DNA of 8,886 bases from Alphaproteobacteria bacterium (GTDB lineage: Bacteria > Pseudomonadota > Alphaproteobacteria > MED-G09). The notes under the pieces are model-generated. The model ran no database searches. It worked only from the letters and a program-made list of their open reading frames with translations, and had not been told where the DNA came from. Below are positions 1 to 6,182 of the stretch, piece by piece; positions within the stretch are counted from its first letter, which is position 1; each line of letters opens with the position of its first letter. The stretch covers positions 1 to 8,886 of the forward strand of contig JABHUT010000065.1 of the NCBI GenBank assembly GCA_018658685.1, in the 5' to 3' direction. The translations under genes were made by a program, and so were the position numbers.

Positions 1-314
1 GTTTCAGGAACAGGATAATTTAAAGAATTTAATGCAGTTATAACTTTGTATTCTCTATCTACAGCATGAGCCGAGGGTAAGAGTTTTCCGGGTGGTTTCC
101 TTCTTAAGACATACTTTTTATTAGGTGTTATTAGTTGATATGTTGGATTTGATTGTCCACCTTTAAATTCTTTAACACTTAACGGTTTTTCAAAATTTGG
201 AATAATATCCGATAGGTATTCTTCTAATTTTTTTTCAGGGAATTTTAATTTATCCTGAACATCCATAGTTCCAGTAAACTTTTCTGTTGATGTAATTTCA
301 TTATTATTATTCAT
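1..314 (-). CDS. APH-fold phosphotransferase, ACAD10/11 N-terminal-like (partial, 3' end outside window)
   Basis: About 104 N-terminal residues of a minus-strand gene are visible, and the frame is open to the window edge. After a low-complexity start (MNNNNE), residues 50-104 carry the pattern typical of the aminoglycoside-phosphotransferase-like family found alone or fused to acyl-CoA dehydrogenases (ACAD10/ACAD11 type). The markers are FKGGQSNPTYQL (about 50-61), a YVLRRKPPGKLLPSAHAVDREY stretch split by the nucleotide-binding strand (about 68-89), and PVPE. Family members are kinase-fold enzymes thought to phosphorylate small hydroxylated acyl substrates; the actual substrate cannot be read here. 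The chosen ATG lies 8 bases inside the end of purD (ATGAATAA contains both start and stop), with a GAGAGG purine stretch just upstream, so translational coupling to purD is likely. The catalytic loop lies beyond the window, so activity and any fusion to a dehydrogenase cannot be judged. Confidence 0.85.
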   Translation of the reverse strand, partial: MNNNNEITSTEKFTGTMDVQDKLKFPEKKLEEYLSDIIPNFEKPLSVKEFKGGQSNPTYQLITPNKKYVLRRKPPGKLLPSAHAVDREYKVITALNSLNYPVPE

Positions 315-1587
315 TGTCCTCTCTTTTAATTGCTCTCCATCCTATATCACTTCTATAGTATGAATTATTCCATTTTATAAGGTTTATAGCATCAATAGCA
401 CTTGTGTTTGCCTCTTTTACAGTACTTCCAAAACTTGTAACGCTTATCACCCTGCCACCATTTGTTAAGATTGAATTATTATCTTTTCTTGTACCAGCGT
501 GAAATACGGTTATGTTTGGATCCTTCTCAGCTAAATCAATACCAGTTATTAATTGACCTGTTTCATAAGATTCTGGATAACCGCCTGCTGCCATAACAAT
601 TGTAAGAGCGTACCTTTTGTCCCACTCAATAATAGATTCGCTAAGTTTATTTTTACAACAATTAATCATTAAACTTAATAAATCAGTTTTTAATCTTGGA
701 AGTATTACCTGACATTCAGGATCTCCAAACCGAACATTATATTCTATGAGTTTAGGTCCTTCATTCGTAATCATTAAGCCAGCATACAATACCCCTGTAA
801 ATGGACAGCCTAATTCTTTCATAGCCTTTAGTGTTGGCTTAATTATTCTTTCAATTGTCTCTTTCTTTAATTTACTTGTCATGATTGGGGCCGGTGAGTA
901 TGCACCCATACCACCAGTATTTGGACCTGTATCATTTATTCCAATTCTTTTATGGTCCTGAGCTGATGTTAGTTCTTTAAAGCTATTTTCATCTGCCAGT
1001 ACAAAAAAACTAACCTCTTCACCAATCAAAAACTCTTCAATTATAATTTCTTTTCCAGCCTCATTAAAGGCACCAGAAAAATTTTTTTGAATAGCACTAA
1101 TACCTTCATCGAGATTTTCTGCAATAATTACACCTTTTCCAGCCGCGAGACCGTCAGCTTTAATAACTATTGGAAATTTCTGCTTTTTTAAAAATTCAAT
1201 TGCCATAATTTCTTCATTGAATGAATTAAATTTAGCTGTAGGAATTTCATATTTTTTACATATTTCTTTTGTAAATTTTTTTGATCCCTCTAATTTTGCC
1301 GATAACATTTTAGGGCCAAAAACCAAAATGTCGTATTGAGTAAGAAAATCTGCCAATCCTTCAACTAAAGGAACTTCTGGGCCTATAACAACAAGGTTTA
1401 TATTATTAATATTACAATAATTTAACACTTCATTGTGGTTTGAGGTATTAAGGTCTATAGATTCTGCGAAATTTTCAATTCCTGGATTACCAGGTGTACA
1501 AAAGATTTTTTTTAATCCTTCGCTTTCATATAACCCCTTAGCAATTGCATTTTCTCGTCCACCTGATCCTATTAAGAGTATATTCAT
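307..1587 (-). CDS. purD: Phosphoribosylamine--glycine ligase (GAR synthetase)
   Basis: Catalyses the ATP-dependent joining of glycine to 5-phosphoribosylamine, the second step of de novo purine synthesis, in the cytoplasm. The 426-residue product has the normal bacterial length. It has the N-terminal LLIGSGGREN loop (4-13), the GNPGIENF segment (33-40), the ATP-grasp core with KADGLAAGKG (143-152) and GEEVSFFVLAD (189-199), QDHKRIGINDTGPNTGGMGA (210-229), and the family signature RFGDPECQ (286-293). The residue after GGRE is Asn13, where a His is usual (GGREHA). The start ATG is the first codon of the N-terminal beta strand, so it is secure. No strong ribosome binding site precedes it; the upstream 20 bases are A-rich. 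It is transcribed divergently from xseA and overlaps the downstream phosphotransferase gene by 8 bases. Confidence 0.97.
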   Translation of the reverse strand: MNILLIGSGGRENAIAKGLYESEGLKKIFCTPGNPGIENFAESIDLNTSNHNEVLNYCNINNINLVVIGPEVPLVEGLADFLTQYDILVFGPKMLSAKLEGSKKFTKEICKKYEIPTAKFNSFNEEIMAIEFLKKQKFPIVIKADGLAAGKGVIIAENLDEGISAIQKNFSGAFNEAGKEIIIEEFLIGEEVSFFVLADENSFKELTSAQDHKRIGINDTGPNTGGMGAYSPAPIMTSKLKKETIERIIKPTLKAMKELGCPFTGVLYAGLMITNEGPKLIEYNVRFGDPECQVILPRLKTDLLSLMINCCKNKLSESIIEWDKRYALTIVMAAGGYPESYETGQLITGIDLAEKDPNITVFHAGTRKDNNSILTNGGRVISVTSFGSTVKEANTSAIDAINLIKWNNSYYRSDIGWRAIKREDNE

Positions 1588-1653
1588 TTTATTTTTGACT
1601 ATTTAAGTATTTTTTAGAGATTAACTGATTAATTTATAATAAAGTATATAAAT
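1588..1653. promoter_or_regulatory. Divergent purD / xseA promoter region
   Basis: This 66-base gap between two divergent start codons must hold the 5' control signals of both genes unless they lie within coding sequence. On the plus strand a perfect TATAAT lies at 1635-1640. The best upstream partner is only a weak TTTTTA at 1611-1616 (18-base spacer). A good TTGACT at 1595-1600 is too far from it (34 bases) to pair. Initiation from this -10 would begin around 1647, only about 7 bases before the xseA ATG. No recognisable ribosome binding site is present in front of xseA. On the minus strand I see AT-rich -10-like hexamers but none I would commit to for purD. No riboswitch fold or operator palindrome is evident in the space. 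Confidence 0.4.
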
Positions 1654-2997
1654 ATGAATTCTACAATAAAAAATACATTAGAGCTCTCGGTTTCTGAATT
1701 ATCTGACTCAATCAAAGGTTTAATTGAAGATAATTTTGAATATGTTCGAGTCAGAGGCGAAATTGGAAGAGTTTCTAAGCCAAACTCCGGGCATATATAT
1801 TTTGATTTAAAGGATAATGATTCGGTTATATCGGGAATTATTTGGAAGGGTAATGCTTTAAAGTTAGAAATAAAGCCTGAGGAAGGCTTAGAGGTGATCT
1901 GTATTGGAAAGGTTACAACATATAAAGGTCAATCTAAGTATCAAATTATTGTAGATAAGATTGAGCTGGCAGGTATAGGGGCTTTAATGGCCTTACTTGA
2001 AAAAAGGAAAAAAAACTTACAAGGAGAAGGTTTATTTTCTGATAGCTGTAAAACAAATATTCCTTATCTTCCTAAAACAATTGGGGTTATAACGAGTCCC
2101 TCTGGAGCTGTGATTAGGGATATAATTCATCGAATTGAAGAGAGATTCCCTTTAGAGGTAATAGTTTGGCCTGTTCGTGTTCAGGGGGAGACATGTCCTG
2201 AAGAAGTAATAGATGCAATAGAGGGGTTTCATTTGGTTGACCAAAGTAATATTTCGAGACCTGATGTTATTATAGTGGCTAGAGGTGGAGGTAGTTTAGA
2301 GGATTTATGGGGCTTTAATGATGAGGGTGTCGTAAGAGCTGCCTTTAACTCTAAAATCCCAATAATTTCTGCAATTGGTCATGAAACAGATAATACATTG
2401 CTTGATCTAGTAGCTGATATGAGGGCCCCAACACCAACCGCAGCAGCTGAGAAAGCTGTTCCTGTTAAGGCAGATTTACTATCTAACTTGAACGATCTTG
2501 GGTTAAGATTAAAAAGTTCAATTCATCGTAAGATGAGAGAAAAAATTGAAAAAAGTAAAATAATTAGCAGTACTTTCCCATCTATATTGAAAATAATTCA
2601 ATTTCCTGAACAAAGAATTAACAATATTAACCTTCGCCTAAGATTGTCTTTGAGATCTACTCTTGAGCATTCTAATCAGAAGTTTATGGGTATTTCAAAA
2701 TTATTAAGAAAAGACCTTCTCTCAATAAAGTCTGATAATAATGATAAATCACTCGAATTAAATTCTCAGCTTCTAGAGGCTAAATTCCAATCCTTTTTAA
2801 AATCCTCAAAAAATAGATTAAATTTATCGACGGGTATTTTAATGGCATTAAGTCATGAGAATGTTTTGAAAAGAGGCTTTGCAATTATTAAAGATGGGAA
2901 TAATAAATTAGTGAGATCCTCAAAGAGTTTAGAAAAAAATCAAAGACTAAAGGTATTTTTTAGTGATAATGATATTATTGATGTAGATATTAATTAA
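1654..2997 (+). CDS. xseA: Exodeoxyribonuclease VII large subunit
   Basis: Catalytic subunit of exonuclease VII, which degrades single-stranded DNA from both ends to oligonucleotides and acts in the cytoplasm in repair and recombination together with several XseB small subunits. The 447-residue product is near the usual length. Residues 12-105 form the N-terminal OB-fold (VRVRGEIGRVSKPNSGHIYF, 31-50). The catalytic domain shows VITSPSGAVIRD (145-156), ARGGGSLEDLWGFND (209-223), and SAIGHETDNTLLDLVADMRA (239-258) running on into PTPTAAAE. Asp156, Arg210, His243 and Asp246 correspond to residues known to be important in the E. coli enzyme. The remainder (about 270-400) is charged, helical and coiled-coil-like, as expected for the XseB-binding arm, and ends in a small beta-rich tail (VLKRGFAIIKDGNNKLV). 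xseB is not in this window. A DUF2093 gene follows after 34 bases in the same direction. Confidence 0.97.
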   Translation: MNSTIKNTLELSVSELSDSIKGLIEDNFEYVRVRGEIGRVSKPNSGHIYFDLKDNDSVISGIIWKGNALKLEIKPEEGLEVICIGKVTTYKGQSKYQIIVDKIELAGIGALMALLEKRKKNLQGEGLFSDSCKTNIPYLPKTIGVITSPSGAVIRDIIHRIEERFPLEVIVWPVRVQGETCPEEVIDAIEGFHLVDQSNISRPDVIIVARGGGSLEDLWGFNDEGVVRAAFNSKIPIISAIGHETDNTLLDLVADMRAPTPTAAAEKAVPVKADLLSNLNDLGLRLKSSIHRKMREKIEKSKIISSTFPSILKIIQFPEQRINNINLRLRLSLRSTLEHSNQKFMGISKLLRKDLLSIKSDNNDKSLELNSQLLEAKFQSFLKSSKNRLNLSTGILMALSHENVLKRGFAIIKDGNNKLVRSSKSLEKNQRLKVFFSDNDIIDVDIN

Positions 2998-3031
2998 GAA
3001 ATTAAGAAAAAATTTAGATGGAAATTTTAAA

Positions 3032-3235
3032 ATGAATTTTGATAAATCTAAGGCAATTATTTTTTATGGAGATAGTACTTTTAAGGTTATAGAGCACGGA
3101 ACTTATGTTTTATGCCATGTTAGCGATAAAAAAATTCCCTTATCTGAATTAAAATATTGGTCAGTTGAAAGACAGGAGGCTTATTGCGATGCCGAGCATT
3201 CTTTTAAAAGAGATTTAGAGGTTAATCGAGATTAA
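3032..3235 (+). CDS. DUF2093 small conserved protein
   Basis: A 67-residue protein of unknown function that I recognise as DUF2093, a family I know essentially from Alphaproteobacteria. The diagnostic segment is PLSELKYWSVERQEAY (36-51), close to the family pattern of IPL.ELKYWSV.RQE.Y. It is preceded by a short beta-rich part (IIFYGDSTFKVIEHGTYVLC, 9-28) and followed by a charged tail. There is no signal peptide or membrane segment, so it is probably cytoplasmic. Two cysteines (28 and 52) are present, but not as a CxxC metal-binding pair. It follows xseA by 34 bases with a weak GGA-containing ribosome binding site about 9 bases before the ATG, and is probably co-transcribed with it. Its last 14 bases overlap the 3' end of the opposing acyltransferase gene. 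Despite its position it does not look like XseB, which is short but all-helical. Confidence 0.9.
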   Translation: MNFDKSKAIIFYGDSTFKVIEHGTYVLCHVSDKKIPLSELKYWSVERQEAYCDAEHSFKRDLEVNRD

Positions 3236-4112
3236 ATCTTTTATCCCATCTGTTGTGTATCCAAAACCAATCCTCTGGCTTTTTTCTAATACAATTTTCT
3301 AAAAATTTATTTATTTCTTCAGTGAATTTTTTAATATTATCTTGATTGTTATCCGAGGTATTTATTTTAATTTCATCATGGAATGTTACTTTAAAGTTTG
3401 AGCCTTTCTCTCTTTCAACATTCATTGGGATAACTGGATATCCGTATTTAAGTGCTAGTGAAGCTGCACCATCAGAAGTCATAGATTTTACCCCAAAAAA
3501 ATTAACCTCAACTCCGCTTGAAAGTTTTTGATCAACAAGCATTGCTATAGTTCCATTTTCTTTTAATAGACTTAACATTTCTCTAGCACCTGAAGAACCT
3601 TTTTTTATTTGATTAGGTGTTGTATTTTTTGCTCTTTGTTTTACGACCCATTGATTGACAAAAAAATTATTTGAATGTCTATATATTCCTCCAACATTAT
3701 CCCTGTAATCTCTAAGGATTAAAGGAATTATTTCCCAATTAGCAAAATGACCTGAGACAAAGATTACTCCTTTCCCGGAGTATTTTTTTGCAATTTCCTC
3801 TCCTTCAACTTTAATTCTAGTATTTTTTTCTTTTGATATCTTTGATAAATGGAAGAATTCCGTTGCAACCATTCCTAAGTTTTTCCACATATTAAAAATT
3901 ATTATCTCTTTTCTCTCATTGGAAATTTCTGGTAGAGCTATTTCAAGGTTTTCTTTTGCCTTTTTTGTAATCTTTAATTTTGGACCAATGAATGACAGTG
4001 CTGAGCTCATTAGAATTCTTGATAGGTTTAAACCTAAAATTTTAGTAAAGATTAAGAAAATTAATCCTAGAAACGCTTCAAAAAGGTATCTTATGGTTTT
4101 TATTGTAATCAT
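3222..4112 (-). CDS. Lipid A biosynthesis (LpxL/HtrB-type) lysophospholipid acyltransferase
   Basis: A 296-residue member of the LpxL/HtrB/MsbB acyltransferase family, which transfers secondary acyl chains from acyl-ACP to lipid A precursors (or related glycolipids) at the cytoplasmic face of the inner membrane. Residues about 8-30 form an N-terminal hydrophobic anchor. The HX4E catalytic motif is seen as SGHFANWE, with His122 and Glu127. Further family markers are GGIYRHSNNFFVN (141-153), LVDQKLSSGVEVNFFG (192-207), SDGAASLALKYGYPVIP (213-229), and the C-terminal WFWIHNRWDKRF (282-293). Length is normal. The gene stands alone on the minus strand. Its stop lies inside the end of the DUF2093 gene, and it is divergent from the yfgM-like gene. 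No ribosome binding site precedes the ATG; a TATAAC hexamer sits 6 bases upstream instead. Which acyl position or chain length it serves cannot be told from sequence; a non-lipid-A glycolipid substrate is possible. Confidence 0.88.
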   Translation of the reverse strand: MITIKTIRYLFEAFLGLIFLIFTKILGLNLSRILMSSALSFIGPKLKITKKAKENLEIALPEISNERKEIIIFNMWKNLGMVATEFFHLSKISKEKNTRIKVEGEEIAKKYSGKGVIFVSGHFANWEIIPLILRDYRDNVGGIYRHSNNFFVNQWVVKQRAKNTTPNQIKKGSSGAREMLSLLKENGTIAMLVDQKLSSGVEVNFFGVKSMTSDGAASLALKYGYPVIPMNVEREKGSNFKVTFHDEIKINTSDNNQDNIKKFTEEINKFLENCIRKKPEDWFWIHNRWDKRFNLD

Positions 4113-4176
4113 AGGGTTGTTATATCACATTTTTAGCACTAATTTCCTTGTATTCAATATTAATAAGGAGAATTAA
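4113..4176. promoter_or_regulatory. Divergent acyltransferase / yfgM-like promoter region
   Basis: A 64-base gap between divergent genes. On the minus strand, TATAAC (plus-strand positions 4119-4124) is a 5-of-6 match to a -10 box and lies 6 bases before the acyltransferase ATG, a spacing typical of leaderless transcripts. An alternative minus-strand pair is TTGAAT with AAAAAT at 17 bases. For the plus-strand operon I see only poor hexamers, such as TTGTTA (4117-4122) with TAATTT (4140-4145). The strong plus-strand element is the ribosome binding site at 4165-4170. The promoter assignments are inference from hexamer matches only. Confidence 0.35.
4165..4170 (+). promoter_or_regulatory. Ribosome binding site that fixes a TTG start
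   Basis: AAGGAG, six bases (AATTAA) before the TTG at 4177, is the best Shine-Dalgarno sequence in the window. An in-frame TAA occupies 4174-4176, directly before the TTG, so the reading frame cannot start further upstream. The next in-frame Met is residue 67, beyond the membrane anchor. Together these make TTG the only sensible start for the yfgM-like gene. Confidence 0.85.
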
Positions 4177-4809
4177 TTGTCTGAACCTCTTGAAGCAGAA
4201 GTTAACGAAGAAATACGTAGCCAGCAACTTAAATCTATTTGGAATAAGTTTGGTTTATATATTATTGGGATAGCCATTCTTATCATATTTTCGGTCGGGG
4301 GTTATGAGATTAATAATTACTGGGATAGTAAAATTTCTCAAAAGGAATCTGATTTATTTGATTCAGCCATTTTAATGATTGAGGAAGGTGATCAAGATCA
4401 AGGTTATAATAAGTTGATAGAGCTATCAAATGGTAAAACTGGATATAAAGGATTGGCGCTATTTCGACTTTCGTCTGAAAGTTATAATGCAAGTAACTAT
4501 GTCCAAGCAATTGACTTCTTAAAGAGAGCATCAGAAGATTCATCTTTAACTATTAAACTAAGAGAATTTGCAAGACTTAAAGCAGGTTTAATCTTAGTAG
4601 ATCACGGAAGCCTTGATGACGTTAAAAATCTTTTAAATCCTTTAACAAAAAAAAATGGACCGTTTTCATTTCATGCAAAAGAAATTATAGCGCTTTCATT
4701 GCTTGGTAATGATATGGTTTCTGAAGCAAAATTAATTTTTGAAGATATTGCTTCTGATGTAGCTGCGCCACCTGTATTAGCAAGAAGAGCAGAGATTTTT
4801 TTAAAATAA
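4177..4809 (+). CDS. YfgM-like membrane-anchored tetratricopeptide protein
   Basis: A 210-residue protein with a short cytoplasmic N-terminus (EVNEEIRSQQLKSIWNKFG, 8-26), a single membrane anchor (about 26-43, LYIIGIAILIIFSV), and a helical repeat domain to the C-terminus. The repeats are TPR-like: GYKGLALFRLSSESYNASNY (89-108), KLREFARLKAGLILVDHG (127-144), and FHAKEIIALSLLGND (165-179), ending in PPVLARRAEIFL. This matches the TPR_21/YfgM type, a periplasmic-facing helper at the SecYEG translocon in E. coli. The E. coli role is known; the same role here is inferred from fold and place. It begins with TTG behind a strong ribosome binding site. It heads a yfgM-bamB-der cluster, the same order as in E. 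coli, with 33 bases before bamB. Identity as this family is fairly sure; the exact function is less so. Confidence 0.82.
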   Translation: MSEPLEAEVNEEIRSQQLKSIWNKFGLYIIGIAILIIFSVGGYEINNYWDSKISQKESDLFDSAILMIEEGDQDQGYNKLIELSNGKTGYKGLALFRLSSESYNASNYVQAIDFLKRASEDSSLTIKLREFARLKAGLILVDHGSLDDVKNLLNPLTKKNGPFSFHAKEIIALSLLGNDMVSEAKLIFEDIASDVAAPPVLARRAEIFLK

Positions 4810-4842
4810 GATTTAAGATTAAATAATAAACATAGGATTAGT

Positions 4843-6174
4843 ATGAAAAATATATTTTTTATAATTTTTATTTCATCAATTATTTCAAGCTGTGGAAGTA
4901 TTAATAATTTTTTTGATGGAAATGATATAGATAAAGATAGAATTCAAGGTGATCGTATATCAATTCTAAGTTTAGAAAAGAACTTAGCGTCAGATCCAAA
5001 GTTACGTGATAACAGAGTAATTCTTCCTCCTGCCAAAAAGAATTCTTCATGGCAATACCCGGGTGGCTCTTTAAGTAATTCGCTTCACAATATTTTAGGG
5101 CCAAATTTCTTGGATCAAAATTATAAGTTAAATATTGTATCAGGCTCATCTAAAACATCGGCCTTAATGAGTTCTCCAATAATTGTGAATGGAAATGTAT
5201 TTGCCTTAGGGTCTGATGCTAAAGTAAGCGCCTTTAGTCTTAAAACTAAAAAAAGATTATGGCAGAAGGATATTTCTATAAAAAAGGAAAAAAAGTCGGA
5301 AGGATTTGGGGGTGGTATTGCCTATGATGATGGTGTTATTTATTCCACAAGTGGTTTTGGTAACGTTATTGCTATAGATTCTTCTGATGGTGATGAATTA
5401 TGGAGAATGGACTTAAGAATACCAATTCGCTCGGCTCCAATATCATACAATAATACAGTTTTTGTGATAACTCATGATAATCAACTGTTTGCTCTTAATA
5501 ATAATAATGGAGAAATTTTATGGAGTCATAGAGGTATTCTTGAAACTGCTTCGGTTTTATCTTCGAATTCTGTAGCTATTGATGCGGGGCTAGTTTTTGT
5601 ACCTTATTCATCTGGCGAAATTTATGCAATTAGAACTTTAAATGGATCAGTTGTTTGGACAGACTCTTTATCAAGAACGGGTTCATCTACCTCGTTATCT
5701 GAGATTAACTCTATCACAGCTAGGCCTGTGGCTGATAATGGAAGGTTAATCTCAATAAGCCATGCTGGTCGAATGGTTTCAGTTGATATTGCAACTGGTG
5801 AAAGGCTATGGACTTTGGATATTTCTGGTACAGAAACACCTTGGGTATCAGGGGATTGGGTTTTTACTCTTTCAACAAATTCCGAATTAATAGGTATTTC
5901 AAGAAGCGCCGGAAATATTAAATGGGTTACACAATTAGAACAGTATCTTGATGAGGATGAAAGGGAGGGCGTAATTAGATGGAGTGGACCAATCTTAGTT
6001 TCTGATAAGTTGTTAATTATTTCTTCGCATGGTGTAGCGGCCTGGGTATCTCCTCAAACAGGTGAAATTATTGAAACAACCAAAATACCTGGCTCTTTTT
6101 TCATTGCTCCAATCATTGTAGATGAAGTAATTTATTTGTTAAATGATGATGGTGCTCTAATAGCCTACAATTAA
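4843..6174 (+). CDS. bamB: Outer-membrane assembly lipoprotein BamB (8-bladed beta-propeller)
   Basis: BamB is the propeller lipoprotein of the BAM complex, which helps BamA insert beta-barrel proteins into the outer membrane. The 443-residue product starts with a lipoprotein signal peptide whose lipobox is ISSC, giving Cys17. Gly18 rather than Asp follows, consistent with outer-membrane sorting. Residues 18-105 are an extension with GDRISILSLEKNLASDP (36-52) and the WQYPGG motif (70-75), as in alphaproteobacterial homologues. PQQ/WD-like blades follow, marked by repeated W or near-W endings: TKKRLW (135-140), DGDELW (182-187), NGEILW (222-227), NGSVVW (267-272), TGERLW (318-323), AGNIKW (356-361), TGEIIE (406-411) and the closing strand LLNDDGALIAYN. 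An AGGA sits five bases before the ATG. It lies between the yfgM-like gene and der (8-base gap), the standard context for this protein. Confidence 0.93.
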   Translation: MKNIFFIIFISSIISSCGSINNFFDGNDIDKDRIQGDRISILSLEKNLASDPKLRDNRVILPPAKKNSSWQYPGGSLSNSLHNILGPNFLDQNYKLNIVSGSSKTSALMSSPIIVNGNVFALGSDAKVSAFSLKTKKRLWQKDISIKKEKKSEGFGGGIAYDDGVIYSTSGFGNVIAIDSSDGDELWRMDLRIPIRSAPISYNNTVFVITHDNQLFALNNNNGEILWSHRGILETASVLSSNSVAIDAGLVFVPYSSGEIYAIRTLNGSVVWTDSLSRTGSSTSLSEINSITARPVADNGRLISISHAGRMVSVDIATGERLWTLDISGTETPWVSGDWVFTLSTNSELIGISRSAGNIKWVTQLEQYLDEDEREGVIRWSGPILVSDKLLIISSHGVAAWVSPQTGEIIETTKIPGSFFIAPIIVDEVIYLLNDDGALIAYN

Positions 6175-6182
6175 GTGATAGA

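Noticed and set aside
746..961. Plus-strand open frame of 71 codons within purD
   Set aside because: Antisense to well-conserved purD motifs (RFGDPE and GPNTGGMGA regions), no family resemblance and no ribosome binding site; a shadow frame.
1595..1640. TTGACT (1595-1600) paired with TATAAT (1635-1640) as one promoter
   Set aside because: The spacing is 34 bases, about twice the workable 16-18.
3032..3235. The small gene after xseA as xseB
   Set aside because: The sequence is beta-rich with the DUF2093 KYWSV.RQE pattern and lacks the helical, Glu/Leu-rich XseB pattern.
3346..3531. Plus-strand open frame of 61 codons within the acyltransferase gene
   Set aside because: Antisense to conserved family segments (VNFFG, SDGAASLALKYG); no independent support.
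3919..4176. Plus-strand open frame of 85 codons ending directly before the yfgM-like TTG
   Set aside because: Most of it is antisense to the acyltransferase N-terminus. It is in the same frame as the yfgM-like gene but separated by a TAA, so an N-terminal extension of that gene is also excluded.
4310..5149. Two minus-strand open frames (4310-4543 and 4901-5149) inside the yfgM-like gene and bamB
   Set aside because: Both lie opposite clearly real genes, lack ribosome binding sites and show no recognisable domain.
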